Program-made: the position numbers and the translations under genes
NCBI RefSeq assembly: GCF_947077765.1
Contig: NZ_CAMTTF010000001.1
Location: 532,818 to 596,817, forward strand
Direction of reading: 5' to 3'
Length of the DNA stretch: 64,000 nt
DNA from: Salinibacter grassmerensis
GTDB lineage: Bacteria; Bacteroidota; Rhodothermia; Rhodothermales; Salinibacteraceae
Shown: in pieces, positions 18,505-31,608 of the stretch
Layout of the letters: each line of letters opens with the position of its first letter
Numbering within the stretch: position 1 is the first letter of the stretch
The notes under the pieces: generated by a model
Seen by the model: only the letters and a program-made list of their open reading frames with translations
What the model was told of the DNA's origin: nothing
Databases searched by the model: none

Positions 18505-20712
18505 CTACGAAATGATCTTTACCCCGGTAAATTCGAACCGGGCGCCCCCGTTGTCCGCGTCCGTGAGGCGGACGGTCCAGCCGTGTGCCTCGGCGATGCG
18601 CTTCACGATTGAGAGACCAAAGCCGGTCCCCTCTTCCCGCGACGTTTCCCCGGGCTCGAATGCTTTCTCGCGGCGTTCAGGCGACACCCCAGGCCCGTCG
18701 TCCTCCACGTACAGGGTGGAGTCGTCGGCACGCCCCACCCGCACCGTCACATCGCCCTCGCTGTGCTCCACGGCGTTCCGGAAGAGATTTTCGAAGACGT
18801 GTCGGAGGCGGTCCGGATCGGCCTCGATCGTGCGCTCGTCGTTGACATCCAGGGACGCCCCGTCGGTCTCGACCATGTCCCAGCACTGCTCCGCGATCTC
18901 CATTACCGAAACGGGCTCGAGGGATTCAGCCTCGTTGCCCCGCCGGGCGAGGACCAGTGTGTCGGAGATGATATCCTCCATCCGGTCGAGGGCCTGGTGT
19001 ACTTTCTCGCGGTGGAGCTCCTCGTAGGCAGGATCCTCGACGGAAAGCGTGGTGCGCATCTGCGCGACGTTGAGCGGGTTGCGGAGGTCGTGGGCCACGA
19101 TGCCCGCAAACTCGTCCAGTCGTTCGTTCTTGCGGCGAAGTTCCTCTTCGCGGTGAACCTGATCAGTGACGTCGCGGGCAATCCCGACGATGCGGGTAAC
19201 CGCGTCGTCAACGATGACGGGCGCGAGCTTGGTCTGCCAGATCTGCGTCCCCGCGGGCATGTCGAGCTCCTCCTGGTAGGAAATGGGCTCCCCGGCCTCT
19301 ACGCAGCGGTGGTAGTTCGCCTCGAGTTCGGCGCCGAGGTTCGGGCCGAGAACCTCCCGGGGGGTTTTTCCCCGGACGGATTCCGAGTCGAGTCCCGTCG
19401 CGGCCTCGTGGTACGGGTTGAGGCGCTCGAAGCGAAATTCCATGCCCGCCTCCTCCTCCTCCACGTCGACGAAGAAAATGGCGTCCTCGGCGTTCTCGAG
19501 AAGTGCGTGGTATTCTTCGCTGAGCGCCTTGAGGGTTTGTTCTCTTTGGAGCTGCTCCGTCACGTCTCGGGTGAGGGCGATGAAACGCTTCTCGCCGCCG
19601 ATTTCCGTCTTGTCCACCCACACCTCGATTGGGAACGAGGAGCCATCCTTACGGCGGTGGCGGCCGCTTTTCTTCGCGCGGTCGCCGACCTCCATGGTTG
19701 TCCAGGTCTCCCGCAGCTCCTCCTGGGACAGGCCGACCTCGAAGTCCGCCACGTTCATGGACAGCAGCTCCCGGTACGTGTAGCCGAGCTCGTCGACCGT
19801 TTGCTCGTTGACGTCTAAGATGTTTCCCTCCGCGTCGTGGACCACGACAGAGTCGGGAAGATCCTCGAACAGCGACTTCAGGCGCTGGCGACTGCCCTCG
19901 AGGGTCTTCTCACGCCGCTTCCGCTCGGTGATCTCTCGGCTGATGCCGACGATGCCCACGATGGTGCCGTCCTCGTCGCGGTGCGGGTACCTATTTTCCA
20001 GAAAGACGTGTTTCTCACCGTCGATGAACCGGGTGGCCTCGTAGGATTCTGCGTTCCCGTCCGCGAGGATCTGCTCGTCGACCCTACGAATTTCGGCGGC
20101 ACTCTCGGCGTCGAACAGGTCTTCGGCGCGCTTCCCGACGGCCTCCTCGGGGGTGAGCCCGACAAGATCGGCGGCCGCCTCGTTCACGAACTGGTAGCGC
20201 CCCGCACGATCCTTGAGGTACACGGCCTGTGCGGTGTTCTCGACGAGCGCGCTAAGCTGACGGTTTTTCTGCGCGAGCTCCTGTTCCGAGGTTTTCCGGT
20301 CCGTGATGTCGGTGAAGTAGAGCGACAGTCCGCTCTTGTCGGGATAGACGCGTACTTCGAACCACTGGTCTAGGCCCGGGTCGAATCGCTCAAAGGATTG
20401 CCGTTCCTGAGTTGCCATCGCCGCGTCGAGGGCATTCTCCGCGGCGGTTCCCCGCGACTCCGGGAAGGCGTCCCACACGTGCTGGCCGATCAATTGCGTC
20501 CGGTCGGCATCCAGGATCTGCTCGGCCCGGTCGTTGACGTAGGTATACCGGAGATCCGTATCGAGGGCCACGATGCCCTCGCTCACGCGCTCAAGGACGG
20601 TGCTTCGTTTTAGTGCTTCGTCGTCGTCGAGGTGCTGCACGGTGGAGGAGATCATGCGCTCGAAGAACCGGGTGGGGCGGAGCGGAAACGTACTCGATTC
20701 TACCAAAGACAT
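18505..20712 (-). CDS. Haloarchaeal-type PAS histidine kinase
   Basis: 736 aa from the ATG at 20712; an ATG at 20655 is an alternative. Four PAS domains lie at about 30-145, 150-265, 270-390 and 395-515, followed by a dimerisation domain with His541 in GIVAHDLRNPLNVA and an ATPase domain. The core is not the usual bacterial SHE(I/L)RTPL type. It has HDLRNPL, HVFENLFRNAVEHS, EEGTGFGLSIVKRIAEAHGW and a last strand GGARFEFTGV, the pattern typical of haloarchaeal kinases. No transmembrane segment, receiver or partner regulator is seen. Acquisition from or exchange with haloarchaea is my inference. It is separated by 185 bases from the end of the RND gene. Confidence 0.88.
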   Translation of the reverse strand: MSLVESSTFPLRPTRFFERMISSTVQHLDDDEALKRSTVLERVSEGIVALDTDLRYTYVNDRAEQILDADRTQLIGQHVWDAFPESRGTAAENALDAAMATQERQSFERFDPGLDQWFEVRVYPDKSGLSLYFTDITDRKTSEQELAQKNRQLSALVENTAQAVYLKDRAGRYQFVNEAAADLVGLTPEEAVGKRAEDLFDAESAAEIRRVDEQILADGNAESYEATRFIDGEKHVFLENRYPHRDEDGTIVGIVGISREITERKRREKTLEGSRQRLKSLFEDLPDSVVVHDAEGNILDVNEQTVDELGYTYRELLSMNVADFEVGLSQEELRETWTTMEVGDRAKKSGRHRRKDGSSFPIEVWVDKTEIGGEKRFIALTRDVTEQLQREQTLKALSEEYHALLENAEDAIFFVDVEEEEAGMEFRFERLNPYHEAATGLDSESVRGKTPREVLGPNLGAELEANYHRCVEAGEPISYQEELDMPAGTQIWQTKLAPVIVDDAVTRIVGIARDVTDQVHREEELRRKNERLDEFAGIVAHDLRNPLNVAQMRTTLSVEDPAYEELHREKVHQALDRMEDIISDTLVLARRGNEAESLEPVSVMEIAEQCWDMVETDGASLDVNDERTIEADPDRLRHVFENLFRNAVEHSEGDVTVRVGRADDSTLYVEDDGPGVSPERREKAFEPGETSREEGTGFGLSIVKRIAEAHGWTVRLTDADNGGARFEFTGVKIIS

Positions 20713-20897
20713 CTCCGCAATGACCGTACCATCTCCAGGTCCTCCCTGGCTGGGCCAGGGGCACGTCCTCAGACATCGGGCCAGCACTCACTAAGACACT
20801 CATAGGATAATCCGAGGGCCGGCCGGTACCTGCGCAGTCCAGTCCGGAAGTGGGAACCGAGAGACGGAAACATTTGCCGCTCCCTGTTCCCGGAGAG

Positions 20898-24104
<3,207 letters not shown>

Positions 24105-24177
24105 CGGTTGAGAATCGGGAAATTCCAGGTGTGCAGATTGAGAGAGGTCGGCCCCACGTTTTCGATCCACAAATGGA

Positions 24178-25428
24178 CTACTGGGCCAGGCGAACCGTCA
24201 TGCTGTCGGTCTGCACGCGGAGGTCGGTCGTGATCACACGGGTGTCCGGGTCGAGCGTCGGGGCGAGGTAGGTCTTCTCCTCTACCGTCTGGATCGGCTC
24301 GACGGTGCGCTCGGCCAACATCGAGTCCCCGACCGCCGTCCAGACCACCGGGGGCTGGTCGGCCTCGCGGGTGTGGACTGCCCGGCGGGGCACCACGTGG
24401 TAGGTGCCGTTCTGACGGCCTTCGATATTGACCGTCGTGTAGGTGCCGATGGCCAGAGGGGGACGCGTCCGGCCCCGCGGCTCCGTCGGCTCTTCGGGGC
24501 GACGGGATTGTACGGTCGGGGCCTGGGCGTACGGATCTGGCACGCGCACCACCACGTCGACCGTGCGGGTCTGCTCGTCGATGGCGCCCTCGACCCGGTG
24601 GACGCGCCCCTCCCACGCGTATCTTTGCCCGCCGTACGTGCTGGTCACGGTGGCCGGAAGCCCGGCGTCGCGGGACTGCCCGCCCGTCGCCCACAGATTG
24701 TCGATCAGGGCCGCCTTTTGGGACGGGAGCGAGACGACGATTTCGGCCTCTTCCGTGCCGTAGACCGTGGCGACGGGCGTGCCAGGGGCCACGTACGCGC
24801 CCAGGTCGGCCTGCTTCTGGCGCACCATGCCGGCGAAGGGCACCTGGAGGCGGGTGCGCTCGAGGTTGGTGCGCGCGTTCTGGAGGGCGGCCCGGGCACT
24901 CTCGAGGGCGGACTGTGCCTGTGCCACCTGGGGCTCGTTAAAGACGAGCCGCCCGAGTTCGGTGCTGTCGGGGGCGGGCGTCTCCCCGGTGCGGCCCTGG
25001 AGGCGCTCGTAGTCCTCCCGGGCCGCGCCCGCCTCCTCCTCAGCCTGTAGGAGCTGCACCCGGGCCTGTGTCACCTGCGCCTCGGCCTGTTGCACGGCGC
25101 TCTGGTAGTCGGCGGGGTCGATGCGGGCCAGGGTCGTCCCGGCGTTGAACCGGCCGCCACTCACGAGCGCGTCGGAGACGTCGACGAGGCGCCCTCCGAC
25201 CTCGGCGGTCAGCTCAATCTCGCGGACGGGCCGCACGGTCCCGGTGCCCCGCACGAGCAGGCTGCCGGCACGCACCTCCACAGGGGCCGTCGACACCAGC
25301 GGGGACTGCGGCGGTGGGTCGCTCGTCTCCGGCTCCGGGGCAAATACGGTAAGGAGAGCCACAACGGCGGCGGTTCCGAGAAGGAGGCCGCCCCCAATGA
25401 GGGGCCACTTGAGGGTGCTGATGTCCAT
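24178..25428 (-). CDS. Periplasmic adaptor (membrane fusion protein) of RND pump
   Basis: HlyD/AcrA-type adaptor, 416 aa, linking the inner-membrane pump to the outer-membrane channel. One N-terminal hydrophobic anchor lies at about 8-30 and there is no lipobox, so it is membrane-anchored. A lipoyl-like half (GTGTVRPVREIELTAEVGGR) is followed by a coiled coil at about 105-200, the second lipoyl half (RTRLQVPFAGMVRQKQADLG) and beta-barrel plus membrane-proximal domains. It lies 56 bases after the outer-membrane gene and 73 before the transporter gene, and should be co-transcribed with them. Confidence 0.92.
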   Translation of the reverse strand: MDISTLKWPLIGGGLLLGTAAVVALLTVFAPEPETSDPPPQSPLVSTAPVEVRAGSLLVRGTGTVRPVREIELTAEVGGRLVDVSDALVSGGRFNAGTTLARIDPADYQSAVQQAEAQVTQARVQLLQAEEEAGAAREDYERLQGRTGETPAPDSTELGRLVFNEPQVAQAQSALESARAALQNARTNLERTRLQVPFAGMVRQKQADLGAYVAPGTPVATVYGTEEAEIVVSLPSQKAALIDNLWATGGQSRDAGLPATVTSTYGGQRYAWEGRVHRVEGAIDEQTRTVDVVVRVPDPYAQAPTVQSRRPEEPTEPRGRTRPPLAIGTYTTVNIEGRQNGTYHVVPRRAVHTREADQPPVVWTAVGDSMLAERTVEPIQTVEEKTYLAPTLDPDTRVITTDLRVQTDSMTVRLAQ

Positions 25429-25484
25429 AGGTCGAGGAAGTCAGTCAGAAAGAGCCGGACGATGACGAATCTGGAATGCCCAGG

Positions 25485-26975
25485 CTACTGGAAGAGGCGC
25501 GGATCGTCGGGCGACTCCGCATCTGTCCATGGCCCGCCGAGGGCGCGGTGGAGCGCGAGGCGCGCGTTCACGACGGCCAGCCCGACCCCGGCGAGCCGCG
25601 TTCGCGCCTGTACGACGGTGCGCTCCGCGTCGATCAGGGCGAGTGCGTTGCCGACGCCGCGCTCGTAGCGGCCGCGTTGGGTCTGGAAGGCATTTCGTGC
25701 AGTCTCGACCTGCCGCTCCACCTCGCGGTACCGCCGCCGCTGCTTCTCGTAGGCCACCAAGGACGCCTTCACCTCCTGGAAGGCGGTGAGGACCGTCTGC
25801 TCGTAGCCAGCGGCCTGTTGCTTGTAACGCGCTTCGGCGACGTTCAGGTTGGCGCGGAGCCGGCCGCCCTGAAACAGGGGCGCCGTCAGCTGGGCGGCGA
25901 AGCTGGCAAACACCTGGCCGGGGTCCGCCAGGTCGGCCAGCTCGGTGCTCTGTGTCCCGCCCTGCCCGGTCAGCGACAGGCTCGGTAGCATCTCGGCCCG
26001 CGCCACGCCGATCTCCTGGCGGGCCGCCTCCAGACGGAGCGCCGCCCCGCGCACGTCGGGCCGCTGCATGAGCAGGTCCGAGGGCAGGCCCGCGGGCACG
26101 GGTTCAGGGGCAAGGGGAACGGTCATCGAGTCCGGAAGGAGCGCGCGCTGCTCCCCGGCAAAGCGGCCGAGAAGCGTCGCAAAGCGACTCTGGGCCTCGT
26201 AGAGCTGGCGTTCCAGATCCGGCTGTTCAGCCTGGGCGGCCTGCAGGTTCTGACGGACGGTGTAAAGCTGAAACGATGGCACGAGGCCCCGTGCATACCG
26301 GTCCTCGGTCACCGTTACCCGCTCCTCCAGGAGATCGACAGTGCGCTCCCCGAGACGCACCTGCCGCCGGAGAGACGCGATCTGGGCGTACGTCGAGATC
26401 GTCTGACCGATGACCGAGAGGCGGGCGGTCTGCAGGTCCGCGGCCGTGGCGAAGTATTGGCTGAGGGCCGCCTTGCGCTGGCTCCGCACGCGCCCCCAGA
26501 AGTCGAGCTCGTAGGAGAGGCCGAGCGTGGCCTGGTAGTCGGTAAACTCGAAGCGGTCCGGGCCCTGGCCCCCGCCGATGGCGCCCCCGATTCCGGTGTT
26601 GGCGGGCTGGTTCTGGTAGTTGCCCTGCCCGTTGGCCGTGACGCTCGGAAACAATGGAGCCCGTGCAATCCGGAATTGTGCTGCCAGCTCCTCGACACGG
26701 GCCTGGGCAGACTCGAGGTCGAGGTTGGCGGCGAGAGCCGTGTCGACGAGGGCCGTGAGGGAGGAGTCCTCGTACGCGGTCCACCACCGTGTGGCGTCGT
26801 ACGCGGTCGTGTCGGCGGCCGCGGCGGGCAGGGTGGTGTCGCTGGGGGGCGCCTCGAACCGGTCCGGGAGCTCCTGTTCGGCGTCCGGAGTAGACATCTC
26901 CGGGGTCATCGAGCAGCCCGCAATTGCGAGTACGGCCGTCAGGAGCGCGGCCGCGGTGCGGCGAGAAGTCTTCAT
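25485..26975 (-). CDS. TolC/OprM (NodT)-type outer-membrane efflux lipoprotein
   Basis: 496 aa. The signal peptide ends in the lipobox IAGC, with Cys21 as the lipidation site, typical of the NodT/OprM group. Two repeats of the outer-membrane efflux family are present. The first contains ALAANLDLESAQARVEE and the second ends with a NALALIDAERTVVQARTRL block. The trimeric channel it should form is the exit duct for the RND pump encoded downstream. It follows tetR by 69 bases and is probably in the same transcript. Confidence 0.92.
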   Translation of the reverse strand: MKTSRRTAAALLTAVLAIAGCSMTPEMSTPDAEQELPDRFEAPPSDTTLPAAAADTTAYDATRWWTAYEDSSLTALVDTALAANLDLESAQARVEELAAQFRIARAPLFPSVTANGQGNYQNQPANTGIGGAIGGGQGPDRFEFTDYQATLGLSYELDFWGRVRSQRKAALSQYFATAADLQTARLSVIGQTISTYAQIASLRRQVRLGERTVDLLEERVTVTEDRYARGLVPSFQLYTVRQNLQAAQAEQPDLERQLYEAQSRFATLLGRFAGEQRALLPDSMTVPLAPEPVPAGLPSDLLMQRPDVRGAALRLEAARQEIGVARAEMLPSLSLTGQGGTQSTELADLADPGQVFASFAAQLTAPLFQGGRLRANLNVAEARYKQQAAGYEQTVLTAFQEVKASLVAYEKQRRRYREVERQVETARNAFQTQRGRYERGVGNALALIDAERTVVQARTRLAGVGLAVVNARLALHRALGGPWTDAESPDDPRLFQ

Positions 26976-27044
26976 CTGAGAACGCTTGGCGTTAAACTGG
27001 AACGTCGGACGATTATTCGTGGAGCGTGCTCCGAGACCATCGCC

Positions 27045-27725
27045 TCATTCCGGCTGGGGCGAAGCCTGAGAATCGTTGTCTCCCTCCGAACGAGGCGCGA
27101 GGCCGTGGTAAATCAGGTCGAACACATGCTCCTTCCGGGACTCGACGAACGCGTCCCAATCATCCGCTGCCGGGGGATGCATGATTTGTACGGTGGGCTG
27201 CGCCACGAAGGCGTAGAGGCAGGTCGATATTACCGAGAGGACCGCCTGGTCGGGGTCCACGGGACGAATTTCGCCGGTCCGGGCAGCGGACGCGATGGTC
27301 TCCACCAAAATCTTCGGGGGGGCTTCTCCGGAGGTGGCGGCCTCGCGAATGTGCTCACCCAGCAGGGTGCCACCAGCGAGATTTTCCTGCACCATCAGCC
27401 GCATGCACGCCTCGTTGGAGCGGACGAAGTCGATGTACCCGTCGATGAACGCACGGAGGGTTTCCGCAAACGTCGGGGCCTGCTTCAGGGACTCGTCGAA
27501 CGACGCCATGAACTGTCGCGTCGTGTAGGCGAAGACCTCCTCGTAGAGGGTGTCTTTGTTGCGGAAGTAGTAGTGCAGCATCGCCTTGTTGATGTCGGCG
27601 GCGTCGGCGATGGCCTGCATCCGGGCGCCCCGCCGCCCCTCTTGGGCGAATACCCGAAGGGCTGCGTCGAAGATCTCCCGCTCTGTCTCGGAATACTCGG
27701 AAAGGGAGGTGGAGACGTCGGCCAT
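27045..27725 (-). CDS. TetR-family repressor heading the efflux operon
   Basis: 226 aa. The N-terminal helix-turn-helix lies at about 15-60: REIFDAALRVFAQEG, then IADAADINKAMLHYYFRNK, the classic TetR recognition helix with YYFRNK. The C-terminal domain is of the TetR_C type and should bind an effector. The ATG at 27725 gives a normal length; the frame is open much further upstream but crosses the divergent cyclophilin gene. A double dyad 45-70 bases upstream is a good candidate operator, so autoregulation together with control of the pump is likely. Confidence 0.92.
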   Translation of the reverse strand: MADVSTSLSEYSETEREIFDAALRVFAQEGRRGARMQAIADAADINKAMLHYYFRNKDTLYEEVFAYTTRQFMASFDESLKQAPTFAETLRAFIDGYIDFVRSNEACMRLMVQENLAGGTLLGEHIREAATSGEAPPKILVETIASAARTGEIRPVDPDQAVLSVISTCLYAFVAQPTVQIMHPPAADDWDAFVESRKEHVFDLIYHGLAPRSEGDNDSQASPQPE

Positions 27726-27769
27726 GAGGGAGGCATCTGGTGCAAGAACGCCCACTGCAACCGCGGGGC

Positions 27770-27794
27770 AACCGCCTGGTTCAACCAAATGGTT
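27770..27794. promoter_or_regulatory. Double dyad, candidate TetR operator
   Basis: Two copies of AACC-N4-GGTT stand head to tail: 27770-27781 (spacer GCCT) and 27783-27794 (spacer AAAT), one base apart, a 13-bp period. Each copy is a perfect 4-bp dyad, and GGTT-C-AACC in the middle makes a third one. The position, 45-70 bases upstream of tetR, fits an operator bound by one or two repressor dimers. Binding by this TetR protein is inferred from position and symmetry. Confidence 0.6.
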
Positions 27795-27998
27795 AACTGT
27801 TGTGTAATGAGGAACGTCGCCTGGGGGGGCAGCTGAGGGGGATTTGCGGTGTAGCCGGAGGGGGAGAGACTGCCCAGTCGTCCTCCAGCGCGGCAATTGG
27901 CTTTCCGGAAAGACGACGTCGGCCCCGAAACACCACCCTGTGCCTGCCGTCGGACAGGAGCAATTGCGTGCGCCTTTTTGCTGATTTCCTCTTTTGTC

Positions 27999-28487
27999 AT
28001 GGCCGATCATCAACAGTGGGACTCTCCTCCCGAACTCCAAATCGACACCGATGCCGTCTACGAGGCGACCTTCGAGACCAGTGAGGGCACGATCCACGCT
28101 GAGCTCTACCCCGAGCATGCCCCGCACACGGTCAACAACTTTGCCTTCCTCGCCGATGAGGGCTTCTACGACGGGATTGCGTTTCACCGCGTCATCGAGG
28201 GCTTCATGGTGCAGGGCGGCGACCCTACTGGGACGGGCCGCGGCGGACCCGGCTACGAGTTCGACGACGAGATCGACGACAATCCGCTCACACACGAGAC
28301 GGGCGTCCTTTCGATGGCGAATGCGGGCCCCAACACGAACGGCAGTCAGTTCTTCATCACGCGGGCGCCGCAGTCGCACCTTGACGGCAAGCACACCGTG
28401 TTCGGCGATGTGACCGACGGCCAGGACGTGGTCGATGCAATTGAGGAGAGCGACATGCTGAAGAGTGTCACTGTTGAAAAGCAGTAG
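27999..28487 (+). CDS. Cyclophilin-type peptidyl-prolyl cis-trans isomerase
   Basis: 162 aa, catalysing cis-trans isomerisation of X-Pro bonds. Core motifs are [19 protein letters not shown] (catalytic Arg in FHRVI), [20 protein letters not shown] and [13 protein letters not shown]. No signal peptide is present from the ATG at 27999, so it should be cytoplasmic; the frame continues upstream without a better start. It is divergent from tetR, with 273 bases between the starts. Confidence 0.93.
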   Translation: MADHQQWDSPPELQIDTDAVYEATFETSEGTIHAELYPEHAPHTVNNFAFLADEGFYDGIAFHRVIEGFMVQGGDPTGTGRGGPGYEFDDEIDDNPLTHETGVLSMANAGPNTNGSQFFITRAPQSHLDGKHTVFGDVTDGQDVVDAIEESDMLKSVTVEKQ

Positions 28488-28499
28488 CGCAAAAAGCAG

Positions 28500-28518
28500 C
28501 ACTACAAAAGCAGTAGTG
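28500..28518. other. Short hairpin after the cyclophilin gene
   Basis: CACTAC (28500-28505) and GTAGTG (28513-28518) form a perfect 6-bp stem with a 7-base loop. Read on the minus strand it is followed, after CTGC, by TTTTT; on the plus strand there is no T-run. A terminator role for the plus-strand gene is therefore weak. The stop region also carries two direct copies of AAAAGCAGTAG at 28477-28487 and 28506-28516. Confidence 0.3.
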
Positions 28519-28635
28519 GGGGCGACGCATCGGAAACCGGCCTGTCGGCTTCTTCACAATCGAGCGTTGACATCGCCGGAGACAGCGCGTACCGTTTATA
28601 CTGCTACGATATACCACTGGTAGCACTACATTCAT

Positions 28636-28763
28636 CCAGAAGGGTGGAGGGAGCAGGCCCTCTGAAGCCCTGGCAACCGCCATCGGCCCCTCCGACGGAA
28701 AGGTGCCCCATCCTGCCTCGACCGCTGTCGAGGAAAGATGAGTGGGACCCGCGACCCTTCTGG
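28636..28763 (+). ncRNA. SAM-I (S-box) riboswitch
   Basis: The 5' P1 strand CCAGAAGGGT (28636-28645) is perfectly complementary to ACCCTTCTGG at 28754-28763. Between them are the SAM-I core elements in order: GGAGGGAGCAGGCCC, CTGAAGCCCTGGCAACCGCC, AAGGTGCCCCATCCTGCC and GGAAAGATGAG. They correspond to the conserved GAAgCCcnGGCAACC, AGGTGCCAatTCC and GAnAAGAtGAG blocks of the S-box class. S-adenosylmethionine binding should favour the downstream terminator. It precedes metY by about 150 bases and is expected to control the four-gene operon metY-metX-aspartate kinase-homoserine dehydrogenase. Confidence 0.93.
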
Positions 28764-28769
28764 TTGCTG

Positions 28770-28808
28770 ATCCCCATCTGCTTTCCTGGCGGCTGGGGAT
28801 TTTCTTTT
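28770..28808 (+). terminator. Riboswitch-controlled intrinsic terminator
   Basis: ATCCCCA (28770-28776) pairs with TGGGGAT (28794-28800), followed directly by TTTCTTTT (28801-28808). It begins six bases after the riboswitch P1 helix. The layout is that of an OFF-switch: SAM-bound aptamer, then terminator, then metY. The competing antiterminator pairing was not resolved by eye. Confidence 0.85.
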
Positions 28809-28832
28809 GTCCTCGGTCGTGTTGGCGCATAA

Positions 28833-30278
<1,446 letters not shown>

Positions 30279-30284
30279 TCCTGT

Positions 30285-30356
30285 GTAGTGCGTACTCCGC
30301 GTTGCGCATCCGTCCCTGGGGAAGTTCTCCAGGTGCCCCGACGCGGCACGCACTAC
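30285..30356. repeat. Inverted heptad-repeat element between metY and metX
   Basis: The left arm at 30285-30302 (GTAGTGCGT, ACT, CCGCGT) pairs with the right arm at 30341-30356 (ACGCGG, C, ACGCACTAC), giving 9+6 base pairs with a small internal bulge. An inner hairpin CTGGGGAA/TTCTCCAG lies inside, near 30316-30332. The arms are built of 7-bp units like TAGTGCG, which recur in other gaps of this window. No T-run follows, and downstream genes are needed, so it is more likely an mRNA-processing or stabilising, REP-like structure than a full terminator. Confidence 0.7.
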
Positions 30357-30407
30357 GCGCCCTGTGTAGGTCCTCGTGTGCTCCGCCGAGTCCATCCGTC
30401 TGCTCCG

Positions 30408-31466
30408 ATGTCAAAGACCCTTACCCTTCCTGCGTTCACCCTCGACGATGGCACGACGCTGCGGAATGTGCCCGTGGCGTACCGGACGTGGGGCGCCCTC
30501 AACGCAACCGGCACCAACGCCGTCCTGGTGTGCCACGCCCTCACCGGCGATACGGATGTGGCCGACTGGTGGGACGGGCTTTTCGGGCCCGGCCGCGCCC
30601 TTGATCCTATGGAAGACTTCGTGGTGTGTCTGAACGTCCCGGGGTCTCCCTACGGCTCGGTGGCGCCGGTAACGGCGAATCCGGAGACCGGCGACCGCTA
30701 CGGGGCCGACTTCCCGTCGTTTACGATCCGCGACACGGTTCGCCTCCACCGGCGCGCGCTGGAGAGCCTTGGCGTGCAGCAGGTGGCGTGCGCCATGGGC
30801 GGGTCGATGGGCGGCATGCACGTGCTGGAGTGGGCCTTCGAGACGACCGATGGCGGAGCCCCGTTCGTGCGGTCGCTCGTTCCCATTGCCGTGGGGGGGC
30901 GCCATACGGCCTGGCAGATCGGGTGGGGCGAGGCGCAGCGGCAGGCCATCTTCGCCGACCCGAAGTGGCGAGACGGAGGATACCCGCCGGACGACCCCCC
31001 GAAGGACGGCCTTGCCACGGCCCGCATGATGGCGATGGTGTCGTATCGTTCGCAGCCGTCCCTTGAGGGGCGGTTCGGCCGCGATGCAATGCCGGAGAAG
31101 GACGGCACGCCCTACGCCGTGGAGAGCTATCTGCACCACCACGGCGACAAGCTCGTCGATCGCTTCGATGCAAACTGCTACGTCACCCTGACCCGGCAGA
31201 TGGACACCCACGACGTGGCCCGTGGTCGTGGCGACTACGCAGAGGTGCTAGGGGGCATCGAGCAGCCGAGCCTGGTCGTGGGCATTGACTCGGACGTGCT
31301 GTATCCGCTGTCCGAGCAGGAGGAGCTCGTAGAGCACCTGCCCAGCGCCACCCTGGAGGTGTTATCGGCGCCGCACGGACACGACACGTTCCTCATTGAG
31401 CTCGATGCCCTCAATGACCTCGTGACGACGTGGCGGGCCAACATCTGTTCGTCCGTCGCGGCCTGA
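30408..31466 (+). CDS. metX: Homoserine O-acetyltransferase
   Basis: Alpha/beta hydrolase that transfers acetyl from acetyl-CoA to L-homoserine, 352 aa. Family blocks are NAVLVCHALTGDTDVADWW, the nucleophile elbow AMGGSMGGMHVLEWA, VPIAVGGRHTAWQIGW, an Asp in VVGIDSDVLYPL and the His in APHGHDTFL. The ATG at 30408 gives the standard N-terminus (TLTLPAFTLDDGTTL). The product feeds metY directly. Discrimination from serine or succinyl variants is not certain by eye, but pairing with metY supports acetyl transfer to homoserine. Confidence 0.93.
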   Translation: MSKTLTLPAFTLDDGTTLRNVPVAYRTWGALNATGTNAVLVCHALTGDTDVADWWDGLFGPGRALDPMEDFVVCLNVPGSPYGSVAPVTANPETGDRYGADFPSFTIRDTVRLHRRALESLGVQQVACAMGGSMGGMHVLEWAFETTDGGAPFVRSLVPIAVGGRHTAWQIGWGEAQRQAIFADPKWRDGGYPPDDPPKDGLATARMMAMVSYRSQPSLEGRFGRDAMPEKDGTPYAVESYLHHHGDKLVDRFDANCYVTLTRQMDTHDVARGRGDYAEVLGGIEQPSLVVGIDSDVLYPLSEQEELVEHLPSATLEVLSAPHGHDTFLIELDALNDLVTTWRANICSSVAA

Positions 31467-31608
31467 GCCGAATTCCGAACGCGGACACTGAGAGGCAGCC
31501 CCTCGCCGCCGGGCCGACAGACCACACGGAAATGCCCCCGCGGTGTAGCATGCCGCCGTATCCCTCCCTCCTCACGCACCATTCACCACGACAGGGCACT
31601 GACTTGTC

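Noticed and set aside
28567-28602. TTGACA with TATACT as a promoter for the riboswitch operon
   Set aside because: Both boxes look good, but 24 bases separate them, too far for a standard promoter. The true promoter remains undefined.
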